Below are positions 1 to 6,397 of a stretch of DNA of 7,644 bases, in pieces. The stretch comes from Casp-actino8 sp039800005 (GTDB lineage Bacteria > Actinomycetota > Acidimicrobiia > Acidimicrobiales > Ilumatobacteraceae): contig JBDLRN010000112.1 of the NCBI GenBank assembly GCA_039800005.1, forward strand, positions 1 to 7,644, in the 5' to 3' direction. Made by a program: the position numbers and the translations under genes. Below the pieces are notes generated by a model, which was not told the DNA's origin, did no database searches, and saw only the letters and a list, made by a program, of their open reading frames with translations. The stretch's first letter is position 1. Every line of letters starts with the position of its first letter.

Positions 1-632
1 GCGACACACGTCCAGCCGGCCTCGGCCATGTGCGACATGAGCGGAACGCCTTGGGTGCGGTTGTCTCCGATCGACCATCCGCCGCCGTGGATCTGCACGA
101 GCACCGGCGTGCGACCCGGTACGTCGGGTCGGCGCCACACGTCGAGGGTGTTGTGCACACCATGAGGGCCGTAGGAGATGGCCCTCGTCTCGCGCGAGGT
201 GTACGAGCGGTGGAGCAGGGGCCACGGCGCACGGTTGACACGGGGAGCCACTCCGGCAACCGACGCACTGATAGTTTCGCCGAGTTCACTACCCACCGTC
301 GACGGAAGTTCGGCTCCGGTCCGACGAGCCCGACGGTACTGCTCGACCGACGCGGCGAGACCGGCCGCGCCGATCGCCGCAACGGAGAGCCGGGCGAGTC
401 CGCGCGTCCGGAGCACGAGGCGTCCGGCGACCAGCACGTGCACGGCGGCGAGAGGAAGCGGAGCCTCGGACGCGAGCAGGCCGTTCAGGAAGAGGGGCAT
501 CGACCGTCGACCACCCCGTCGCGACAACGGGCGCCAGCCGTTCTGGACGGTGATGGCGGTGGCGAGCAAGGTCGTGATCGCAGGCGCGATTCCGCCACGA
601 CGGGAGCGAACGATCGACCTGGTCACGGCCAT
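1..632 (-). CDS. Alpha/beta-hydrolase fold esterase (LipO/LipC-like), 3' end outside window
   Basis: This minus-strand frame stays open for 210 codons from ATG at 632 to the left edge, so the C-terminal part is missing. Near the edge it encodes HGGGW (residues 182-186), preceded by PVLVQI. That is the oxyanion-hole motif and strand of the hormone-sensitive-lipase/carboxylesterase branch of alpha/beta hydrolases. The nearby pattern 'PLMSHMAEAGW' resembles actinobacterial Lip proteins such as LipO and LipC (recalled from family knowledge). The first ~130 residues are an Ala/Leu/Arg-rich extension with hydrophobic stretches at about 15-30 and 52-75, which may attach the protein to the membrane. 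The catalytic Ser (GxSxG), Asp and His would lie outside the window and cannot be checked. The substrate is unknown; an ester or acyl chain is likely. The gene is divergent from mutA with only 36 bp between start codons. No Shine-Dalgarno is visible, and GTG at 626 is an alternative leaderless start. Confidence 0.85.
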   Translation of the reverse strand, partial: MAVTRSIVRSRRGGIAPAITTLLATAITVQNGWRPLSRRGGRRSMPLFLNGLLASEAPLPLAAVHVLVAGRLVLRTRGLARLSVAAIGAAGLAASVEQYRRARRTGAELPSTVGSELGETISASVAGVAPRVNRAPWPLLHRSYTSRETRAISYGPHGVHNTLDVWRRPDVPGRTPVLVQIHGGGWSIGDNRTQGVPLMSHMAEAGWTCV

Positions 633-668
633 GAGATTACGGGGAAGCGGTCATTAGGCTGACCGACG
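633..668. promoter_or_regulatory. Compact divergent promoter region between esterase and mutA
   Basis: These 36 bp are all that separates two divergent start codons. Plus strand: TAGGCT at 655-660 fits the actinobacterial -10 pattern TANNNT and ends 8 nt before the mutA ATG, so transcription could begin at or next to the ATG. Minus strand: TAATCT (reading 639 to 634) fits the same pattern and lies 7 nt before GTG at 626 (codon 3 of the esterase), but only 1 nt before ATG 632. Neither gene has a recognisable Shine-Dalgarno. These facts together suggest leaderless mRNAs. No convincing -35 box is visible on either side. Promoter positions are inference. Confidence 0.45.
648..665. promoter_or_regulatory. 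Inverted repeat CGGTCA-N6-TGACCG, candidate operator
   Basis: A perfect 6-bp inverted repeat has arms at 648-653 and 660-665 and a TTAGGC spacer. It covers the proposed mutA -10 box and sits in the -35 zone of the proposed esterase promoter. A dimeric repressor bound here could therefore control both genes. The same sequence could form an RNA hairpin if transcription of mutA started further upstream. No regulator gene lies in the window and I do not recognise the site as a known motif. Confidence 0.4.
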
Positions 669-2510
669 ATGAGCGAAGCGCTGACCCTCGCCGGGGAATT
701 CGAGTCACCGACCCGTGAAGAGTGGTTGCGTGCGGTCCACGGAGTGATCCTGAAGTCATCTCCCGACGCATCCCCCGACGAATTCCAGACGGCCTTCGAC
801 AAGCAGTTGGTCACGCGAACCGAGGACGGGATCGCGATCCAGCCGTTGTACACGTCCGCCGACGTCGCAGGTGCGAACGGTCTGCCCGGTGAGGCACCCT
901 TCGTGCGCTCGGCCCACGCCGAACCGCGACCCTGGGAGATTCGCCAGCGCGTGTGGTCGAACGTCGCCGATTCGAGCGCAGTCGCCGAACTGGAATCCGG
1001 GGCCACCGGTCTGCTCGTCGAGACCGACGCGAACGTCGACGTCGATGCCCTCGATCGCGTTCTCGCCGGTGTGTTTCTCGAACTCGCGCCGGTGTCGCTG
1101 GCGTCGCCGACCTCCGACCCCGGACTCTCGGCGGCTGAGGCTCTGCTCGAACTCTGGGAACGTCGGGGCACGCCCGTCGTCGATCGACGCGGTTCGCTCG
1201 GTGTCGATCCGCTGGGCGCCTGGTTGCGCACCGGTGGCGCGGTCGATCTGGTGAACACCTTCGATCGCGCGGCCGCCTTGGTGGCTCGCGCCCATGCATC
1301 GGCACCGGCGGCGCGCGTGATCACGGTCGACGGCACGGTGTGGCACGACGCGGGCGCGACGTCGACACAGGAACTGGCGTGGACGATCGCCGCCGGAGCC
1401 GCCGTCGTGCGTTCGCTCGTGCGCGACGGCTTGTCGCTCGACGTGGCCATGCGCAGTCTCGAATTCCGCTTCGCGGCCACCGCCGATCAGTTCACGACCA
1501 TCGCAACTCTGCGGGCGGCCCGTCGACTCTGGGCGCGGGTGGCCGAGGTGGCCGGCGCATCGGTCGACAGTGCGGCCATGTGTCAGCACGCCGACGCGTC
1601 GCGCGTCATGCTCACCCGCTACGACACCTACGTGAACACTCTGCGTTCGACCGTCGCGTGCTTCTCGGCCGGTGTCGGTGGTGCCGATGCCGTGAGCGTC
1701 TGGCCGCACGACGCGCTGCTCGCCACAGGAGGCTCGCGTCACGGTCGACGTCTGGCCCGCAACACCCAGTCGATCCTGCAAGCCGAGTCGAACATGTGGC
1801 GGGTCATCGATCCGGCGGGTGGTTCGTGGTACGTCGAGTCCCTCACCGAGGAACTGGCCACAGCAGCATGGAACGAACTGCAGGCGGTGGAGGCCGAGGG
1901 CGGCATCGTCGAGGCCGTCACCGCCGGCCACGTGCACGACGCGCTCGGCGCGAATCTCGCTGCGCGTCGACAGGCCATCGCCACCCGGCGGCGTCCGCTC
2001 ACGGGTCTGAGCGAGTTTCCCAACATCGCCGAGGACGCGCCATCGGCGCCGTCGACGTCGGATGTGGTCGCCGGTCCGCTCTTCGAGCCGCTCCGACTGC
2101 ACCGGCTCGCCGACGACTTCGAGACTCAGCGCGGCCGAGCCGACGCTCACACCGCGCGCACCGGACGTCGTCCGAGCGTGTTCCTCGCCACGCTCGGCAC
2201 GCCCGCCGAGCACACGGCGCGACTCACCTTCGCCAAGAACCTCTTCGAAGTGGCCGGCATCGAGACGGTGGCCGGAGAGCTGAGCGAGTTCTCGGCGTCG
2301 GCCACGACCGTGGTCTGCGTGTGCTCGTCCGATCCGATCTACAAAGAGCGCGCTGCCGACGCGGTGGCCGCGTTGAAGGCGGCCGGTGCGACGCGGGTGT
2401 ATCTCGCCGGGCGACGACTCGACGTCGCCGGTGTCGACGAAGAAGCGGGCATGGGCAGTGACGTCCTCGACGTACTGACGCGGGCCCTCGATCATCTGGG
2501 GGTCGAGTGA
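669..2510 (+). CDS. mutA: Methylmalonyl-CoA mutase, small (beta, non-catalytic) subunit
   Basis: This 613-residue protein is the partner of MutB in the adenosylcobalamin-dependent mutase (cytoplasm; methylmalonyl-CoA/succinyl-CoA interconversion). It keeps the family layout: an N-terminal segment with PLYT (59-62) and PWEIRQ (88-93), a TIM-barrel region with ARNTQ (363-367) and the following 'VIDPAGGSWYVE', then a C-terminal flavodoxin-like domain from about residue 500. In that domain the cobalamin motif DxHxxG is absent. Where MutB has DGHDRG, this protein has PAEHTA (512-517), so Asp, the axial His and Gly become Pro, Glu and Ala. This is the known state of MutA subunits, which hold no B12 and play a structural role. 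The length is typical of the family. The start is well bounded: an in-frame TGA at 660-662 lies just upstream of ATG 669, with no Shine-Dalgarno. The stop overlaps the mutB start, so the two are probably translationally coupled. Confidence 0.95.
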   Translation: MSEALTLAGEFESPTREEWLRAVHGVILKSSPDASPDEFQTAFDKQLVTRTEDGIAIQPLYTSADVAGANGLPGEAPFVRSAHAEPRPWEIRQRVWSNVADSSAVAELESGATGLLVETDANVDVDALDRVLAGVFLELAPVSLASPTSDPGLSAAEALLELWERRGTPVVDRRGSLGVDPLGAWLRTGGAVDLVNTFDRAAALVARAHASAPAARVITVDGTVWHDAGATSTQELAWTIAAGAAVVRSLVRDGLSLDVAMRSLEFRFAATADQFTTIATLRAARRLWARVAEVAGASVDSAAMCQHADASRVMLTRYDTYVNTLRSTVACFSAGVGGADAVSVWPHDALLATGGSRHGRRLARNTQSILQAESNMWRVIDPAGGSWYVESLTEELATAAWNELQAVEAEGGIVEAVTAGHVHDALGANLAARRQAIATRRRPLTGLSEFPNIAEDAPSAPSTSDVVAGPLFEPLRLHRLADDFETQRGRADAHTARTGRRPSVFLATLGTPAEHTARLTFAKNLFEVAGIETVAGELSEFSASATTVVCVCSSDPIYKERAADAVAALKAAGATRVYLAGRRLDVAGVDEEAGMGSDVLDVLTRALDHLGVE

Positions 2511-4711
2511 TGTCGGTTCCGAATCTGTCGAAGGTCGAATTGGGACAGCCGAGTTCGACCGGCGATCGTGCGACGTGGTCGTCGCGTGTGAAGTCGGCCA
2601 CGGGTCACGACTCGAGTGAGTTGGTGTGGAACACACCCGAAGGCATCGCCGTGCCGCCGCTCTACACGGCCGACGACGTGGTCGGTCTCGACTTCCTGAA
2701 CACGTATCCGGGTCTGAAGCCGTTCCTACGCGGTCCGTACTCGACGATGTACGTGAACCAGCCGTGGACGATCCGCCAATACGCCGGCTTCTCCACCGCC
2801 GAGGAGTCGAACGCGTTCTACCGACGCAATCTCGCCGCCGGTCAGAAGGGTCTCTCGGTCGCCTTCGACTTGGCGACGCATCGCGGGTACGACAGCGATC
2901 ACCCGCGGGTGACCGGCGACGTGGGCATGGCCGGCGTGGCCATCGACTCGATCCTCGACATGCGCCAGTTGTTCGACGGCATCCCGCTCGACCAGATGAG
3001 CGTGTCGATGACCATGAACGGTGCGGTGCTGCCCGTTCTCGCGCTCTACATCCTCGCCGCCGAGGAACAAGGTGTGGCGCCCAAGCAGCTCACCGGCACG
3101 ATTCAGAACGACGTGCTGAAAGAGTTCATGGTCCGCAACACCTACATCTATCCGCCCGAACCTTCGATGCGGATCATCTCCGACATCTTCGCCTTCACGT
3201 CGCAGGAGATGCCGAAGTTCAACTCGATCTCGATCTCCGGCTACCACATGCAAGAAGCCGGGGCGACGGCCGATCTCGAACTCGGATACACGCTCGCCGA
3301 CGGCGTCGAGTATCTGCGCGCCGGCACCGGGGCCGGTCTCGACATCGACGCCTTCGCTCCGCGCCTCTCGTTCTTCTGGGCCATCGGCATGAACTTCGCC
3401 ATGGAAGTGGCCAAGATGCGCGCCGCTCGACTCCTGTGGGCCAAGTTGGTCAAGCAGATGGGTGCCAAGAGCGACAAGTCTCTGTCACTGCGTACGCACA
3501 GCCAGACGTCGGGTTGGTCGCTCACCGCCCAGGACGTGTTCAACAACGTGGTCCGCACGTGCGTCGAGGCCATGGCCGCCACTCAGGGTCACACGCAGTC
3601 GTTGCACACCAACGCACTCGACGAAGCACTTGCTCTGCCCACCGACTTCAGCGCGCGAATCGCTCGCAACACGCAGCTCTTCCTGCAACAGGAGTCGGGC
3701 ACCACGCGGGTGATCGACCCGTGGGGCGGCTCGTACTACATCGAGAAGCTCACCCACGACGTGGCGAAAGCGGCCTGGGCCCACATCCAGGAGATCGAGG
3801 AAGCGGGCGGCATGACCGCCGCCATCGAGGCCGGCATCCCCAAGATGCGCATCGAAGAAGCGGCCGCCCGTACGCAGGCGCGGATCGACTCGGGCCGTCA
3901 GCCGGTCATCGGCGTGAACATGTTCCGCCCCGACGAGCACGAGTCGATCGAGGTGCTGAAGGTCGACAACTCGTCGGTGCGCGCCCAACAGTTGGCCAAG
4001 TTGCAGAAGTTGCGCGCCGAGCGCGATCAGAGTGCGGTCGACACCGCGTTGGCTCGTCTCACCGAGGCGGCCGCCCGGTCGGTCGACGGCCGACGCGATC
4101 CGGGTCTCGGCGAGAACTTCCTGAAGTTGGCGGTCGACGCGGCGCGAGCGCACGCCACCGTGGGCGAGATCAGCGACGCGATCGAGAAGGTGTTCGGGCG
4201 CCACACCGCGGCGATCCGTACCATTCAGGGTGTGTACCGCAGCGAAATCGGCGAGGCCCCCAACGTGAAGTTGGCCCGTGAGATGGTGCAGTCGTTCACC
4301 GACAAGCAGGGCCGTCGCCCGCGCATCATGGTGGCCAAAATGGGCCAGGACGGGCACGACCGCGGCCAGAAGGTGATCGCCACCGCGTTCGCCGACCTCG
4401 GCTTCGACGTCGACGTGGGTCCGTTGTTCCAGACGCCGCGCGAGGTCGCGTTGCAGGCCGTCGAAGCCGACGTGCACATCGTCGGTGCATCGTCGCTCGC
4501 CGCTGGCCATCTCACGCTCGTGCCCGAACTTCGCGCCGAACTCGAGAAGCTGGGTCGCGGCGACATCATGATCGTGGTGGGTGGCGTGATCCCGCCGCAG
4601 GACTTCGACGAGTTGTTGGCGGCTGGTGCGTCGGCCATCTTCCCACCGGGCACGGTGATCGCCGATGCGGTCATCGACCTGATGGGGGAACTCGAGCGAC
4701 GTCTCGCCTGA
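2510..4711 (+). CDS. mutB: Methylmalonyl-CoA mutase, large (alpha, catalytic) subunit
   Basis: This 733-residue protein closely follows the Propionibacterium MutB sequence pattern throughout. The N-terminal TIM barrel binds the CoA ester and holds the active site. Residues equivalent to the P. shermanii catalytic set are present: Tyr81 (Tyr89, in TMY), Arg209 (Arg207, in MVRNTYIYPP) and His246 (His244, in GYHMQEAGA). The Tyr/Arg pair that binds the substrate carboxylate argues for methylmalonyl-CoA and against isobutyryl-CoA mutase, which has Phe and Gln there. The C-terminal cobalamin domain has DGHDRG at 614-619, with His616 as the lower axial ligand of cobalt, followed by the conserved 'GASSLAAGH' and 'VGGVIPPQDF' segments. 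ATG 2510 is chosen as start. It overlaps the mutA TGA by one base and has GGGGG at 2498-2502 seven bases upstream. GTG 2507 would add only one residue. The length is normal and there is no sign of damage. Confidence 0.97.
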   Translation: MSVPNLSKVELGQPSSTGDRATWSSRVKSATGHDSSELVWNTPEGIAVPPLYTADDVVGLDFLNTYPGLKPFLRGPYSTMYVNQPWTIRQYAGFSTAEESNAFYRRNLAAGQKGLSVAFDLATHRGYDSDHPRVTGDVGMAGVAIDSILDMRQLFDGIPLDQMSVSMTMNGAVLPVLALYILAAEEQGVAPKQLTGTIQNDVLKEFMVRNTYIYPPEPSMRIISDIFAFTSQEMPKFNSISISGYHMQEAGATADLELGYTLADGVEYLRAGTGAGLDIDAFAPRLSFFWAIGMNFAMEVAKMRAARLLWAKLVKQMGAKSDKSLSLRTHSQTSGWSLTAQDVFNNVVRTCVEAMAATQGHTQSLHTNALDEALALPTDFSARIARNTQLFLQQESGTTRVIDPWGGSYYIEKLTHDVAKAAWAHIQEIEEAGGMTAAIEAGIPKMRIEEAAARTQARIDSGRQPVIGVNMFRPDEHESIEVLKVDNSSVRAQQLAKLQKLRAERDQSAVDTALARLTEAAARSVDGRRDPGLGENFLKLAVDAARAHATVGEISDAIEKVFGRHTAAIRTIQGVYRSEIGEAPNVKLAREMVQSFTDKQGRRPRIMVAKMGQDGHDRGQKVIATAFADLGFDVDVGPLFQTPREVALQAVEADVHIVGASSLAAGHLTLVPELRAELEKLGRGDIMIVVGGVIPPQDFDELLAAGASAIFPPGTVIADAVIDLMGELERRLA

Positions 4712-4727
4712 TCGGCGAGCCTGATCG
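4706..4727 (+). repeat. Short direct repeat GCCTGATCG across the mutB stop
   Basis: GCCTGATCG occurs at 4706-4714 and again at 4719-4727, a 13-bp period. The first copy contains the mutB TGA and the second fills most of the gap before meaB. The pattern looks like a small tandem duplication that widened the mutB-meaB spacing to 18 bp. It may also be chance. Confidence 0.5.
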
Positions 4728-4729
4728 TC

Positions 4730-5707
4730 ATGGCGCACGCGATCGACCTCGACGCCTACGAGGCGGGCGTGCTCGCCGGTGATCGCACCTTCCTCGGTCG
4801 AGCCATCACTCTCGTCGAATCGAAGCGCGCCGACCATCAGGAATTGGCTCAGCAACTCCTCGTGCGCTTGTTGCCGCACACGGGCCGCAGCCATCGAGTC
4901 GGCATCACCGGTGTGCCGGGAGTGGGCAAATCGACCTTCATCGACGCACTCGGTACGCATCTCACCACCACTGATCATCGCGTGGCCGTGCTCGCCGTCG
5001 ATCCGTCGTCGACCCGCACGGGTGGCAGCATCCTCGGCGACAAGACGCGTATGGCCCGACTCTCGGTCGACGAGCGAGCGTTCATCCGTCCGTCGCCGAG
5101 TGCAGGAACACTCGGGGGAGTGGCCGCGGCGACGCGCGAAGCGATGGTGATCGTCGAAGCGGCCGGCTACGACGTGGTGCTCGTCGAGACGGTGGGTGTG
5201 GGTCAGTCGGAGACCGCGGTGGCCAACATGACCGACTGCTTCCTCGTGCTGATGCTCGCCCGCACCGGCGATTCGTTGCAGGGCATCAAGAAGGGTGTGC
5301 TCGAGTTGGCCGACGTGCTGTCGGTGAACAAGGCCGACGGGTCGCACGTCACCGAGGCCAAGGCCGCGGCGCGTGAACTTGCCACAGCCCTCGAGTTGCT
5401 GCATCCACCCGGAGCGTCGTGGATCCCGCCGGTGCTCACCTGTAGTGCGCTCACCGGTGACGGCATCGCCGAGCTGTGGTCGCAGATCGAGCAGCACCGA
5501 GCAGCCATGGAGAAGTCCGGGGACTTCGCCCGCCGTCGCGTGCGCCAGCAGATCGACTGGATGTGGTCGACGGTCGAGGAACGTCTCGTCGAGGACTTCC
5601 GTCAGCGCACCGACGTTCGCGGCGAAGCGACCCGGCTCGAATCGATGCTGGCCGAGGGAACGATCACGCCCACGGCGGCCGCTCGACGTCTGCTCGGGCT
5701 GAGCTGA
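4730..5707 (+). CDS. meaB: Methylmalonyl-CoA mutase-associated GTPase MeaB (ArgK family)
   Basis: This 325-residue G3E-family P-loop GTPase acts as chaperone of the mutase. By family knowledge it binds MutAB, gates adenosylcobalamin delivery by GTP hydrolysis and limits oxidative inactivation. Visible motifs are Walker A GVPGVGKST (61-69), the conserved VDPSSTRTGGSILGDKTRM (90-108, metal and switch region), ETVGVGQSE (153-161, including the switch segment typical of MeaB/ArgK), NKAD (200-203, guanine recognition) and CSA (238-240, G5). The C-terminal helical arm from about 255 onward matches the dimerisation region of the family. The older name ArgK (arginine/ornithine transport kinase) is a historical misassignment for this family. 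The start ATG 4730 lies 18 bp after mutB, with only a weak GGCGAG upstream, so coupling to mutB translation is likely. Its position directly after mutAB supports the mutase role over other G3E metallochaperone roles. Confidence 0.95.
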   Translation: MAHAIDLDAYEAGVLAGDRTFLGRAITLVESKRADHQELAQQLLVRLLPHTGRSHRVGITGVPGVGKSTFIDALGTHLTTTDHRVAVLAVDPSSTRTGGSILGDKTRMARLSVDERAFIRPSPSAGTLGGVAAATREAMVIVEAAGYDVVLVETVGVGQSETAVANMTDCFLVLMLARTGDSLQGIKKGVLELADVLSVNKADGSHVTEAKAAARELATALELLHPPGASWIPPVLTCSALTGDGIAELWSQIEQHRAAMEKSGDFARRRVRQQIDWMWSTVEERLVEDFRQRTDVRGEATRLESMLAEGTITPTAAARRLLGLS

Positions 5708-5737
5708 CAAACGTCACCCCTGGTCAGCGACGTCTTT
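5703..5737 (+). terminator. Possible weak terminator after meaB
   Basis: GCTGAC (5703-5708, containing the meaB stop) can pair with GTCAGC (5723-5728) across a 14-nt loop. ACGTC (5711-5715) can alternatively pair with GACGT (5729-5733). A short CTTT follows at 5734-5737. Both stems are short and the T-run is poor, so intrinsic termination is uncertain. A further weak hairpin, TTCGG (5744-5748) with CCGAA (5757-5761), lies just downstream. Confidence 0.25.
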
Positions 5738-5792
5738 CAAGATTTCGGGAGATTTTCCGAACCCTGTAACACTTCGGGCGTCGCGACGATCA

Positions 5793-5827
5793 CTGTTCAG
5801 GTTCGCCAGTGGGCGGACCCCGAACAG
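5793..5827 (+). promoter_or_regulatory. Paired-arm structure in the flp leader, next to the ribosome binding site
   Basis: CTGTTC (5793-5798) is complementary to GAACAG (5822-5827), and inside it CGCC (5804-5807) pairs with GGCG (5812-5815). GTTCG (5801-5805) can instead pair with CGAAC (5821-5825). The right arm touches the first bases of the flp Shine-Dalgarno, so the outer stem could affect translation of the abundant pilin. Pairing is visible in the sequence; function is inference. Confidence 0.3.
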
Positions 5828-5833
5828 AGGAGA
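5826..5833 (+). promoter_or_regulatory. Strong Shine-Dalgarno for flp (AGAGGAGA)
   Basis: AGAGGAGA ends 6 nt before ATG 5840, the clearest ribosome binding site in the window. It fixes the flp start and fits a highly expressed major pilin. No convincing -10/-35 pair could be placed in 5708-5825. Confidence 0.8.
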
Positions 5834-5839
5834 CAATCC

Positions 5840-6025
5840 ATGAATCGCTTGATCGTTCGAGCTCTCAACCGCCTCTCGGTACCGACTCCTGACCAGGATC
5901 GTGATCAGGGTGGCGTGGCCGCCGAATACGGCGTGCTTCTGGCCGGCATCGTCGGTGTCGTCGCCATCGCCGCCGCCGCTCTCGGTGGCCGTATCGGCGG
6001 GCTCTTCGACTCGATCCTTCCCTAG
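5840..6025 (+). CDS. flp: Flp-type major pilin precursor (type IVc, Tad pilus)
   Basis: This 61-residue precursor is the subunit of the Flp pilus, used for adherence. A 24-residue charged leader (Arg- and Asp-rich) ends in the prepilin processing motif G24|G25-V-A-A-E29-Y30. Cleavage after Gly24 puts Glu at +5 and Tyr at +6, the Flp hallmark. The mature pilin would be about 37 residues, almost all one hydrophobic helix (residues 26-49) followed by a short GRIGGLFDSILP tail. The precursor length is usual for actinobacterial Flp. The start is set by the strong Shine-Dalgarno at 5826-5833. It is first in the pilus gene run, with tadE 3 bp downstream. Maturation would need a TadV/CpaA-type peptidase, not in the window. 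The leader is followed by 'VAAEYGVLLAGIVG', a good match to known Flp helices. Confidence 0.93.
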   Translation: MNRLIVRALNRLSVPTPDQDRDQGGVAAEYGVLLAGIVGVVAIAAAALGGRIGGLFDSILP

Positions 6026-6028
6026 TCG

Positions 6029-6397
6029 ATGCGACGATCCAGAACGACGGACGACGGGGTGGCGGCAGTCGAGTTCGCGCTCGTCCTGCCCCTCCTCGTC
6101 GTTCTGTTGTTCGTGATCGTGAACGGTGGCATGGTGTTCCTCGATCAGCTGCACCTGCAATCGGCGGCTCGTGATGCGGCTCGCATCGCATCGGTCGAAC
6201 CCCAGCAGGCGTGTTCGACCGCTCTCGCCGAGTTGGCGGGTAACGACGTCGGGACGACGTCGTGCGAACTGGTGCAGGACTGCACGCAAGGAACGGCCGA
6301 AGTGCGGTTGGTGGCCAGTCAGGTCGTGTCCCTTCCCGTGATCGGCGACAGGACGGTGAATCTCGATGCGTCGTCGACGTTCGTCTGCGCACCGTGA
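6029..6397 (+). CDS. tadE: TadE-like minor pilin (pseudopilin)
   Basis: This 122-residue protein has a very short N-terminal leader (MRRSRTTDDG) with the prepilin motif G10|V11-A-A-V-E15-F16, so Glu falls at +5. A hydrophobic helix follows at about 17-31. This is the TadE pseudopilin signature. The motif implies processing by the same peptidase as Flp, and the protein would act in pilus assembly at the membrane. The outer part has four cysteines (62, 79, 85, 120), enough for two disulfides in the exported domain. The start lies 3 bp after the flp stop with no Shine-Dalgarno, so translation probably depends on ribosomes finishing flp. The 3' end overlaps the next gene by 32 nt in another frame. 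Confidence 0.87.
   Translation: MRRSRTTDDGVAAVEFALVLPLLVVLLFVIVNGGMVFLDQLHLQSAARDAARIASVEPQQACSTALAELAGNDVGTTSCELVQDCTQGTAEVRLVASQVVSLPVIGDRTVNLDASSTFVCAP

Noticed and set aside
30..662. Plus-strand open frames of 210 and 159 codons at the left edge
   Set aside because: The minus strand here encodes a clear esterase with HGGGW. The plus frames have Arg-rich random-like composition.
756..2636. A 626-codon minus-strand frame opposite mutA, and a 373-codon plus-strand frame at 1340-2461
   Set aside because: Both are low-complexity Arg/His-rich shadows of mutA without recognisable motifs.
2510..4711. Isobutyryl-CoA or another acyl-CoA mutase instead of methylmalonyl-CoA mutase
   Set aside because: Tyr81 and Arg209 match the methylmalonyl-CoA carboxylate-binding pair. 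Subunit lengths and the MutA partner also fit only methylmalonyl-CoA mutase.
669..5707. Mutase operon and Tad pilus genes as one functional system
   Set aside because: A 132-bp gap, a separate strong ribosome binding site and unrelated functions make simple adjacency more likely.
3485..5710. A 741-codon open frame on the minus strand opposite mutB and meaB
   Set aside because: Its product is rich in His, Arg, Gly and Asp with no domain pattern. It is exactly antisense to two strongly conserved genes, as expected from high-GC codon use.
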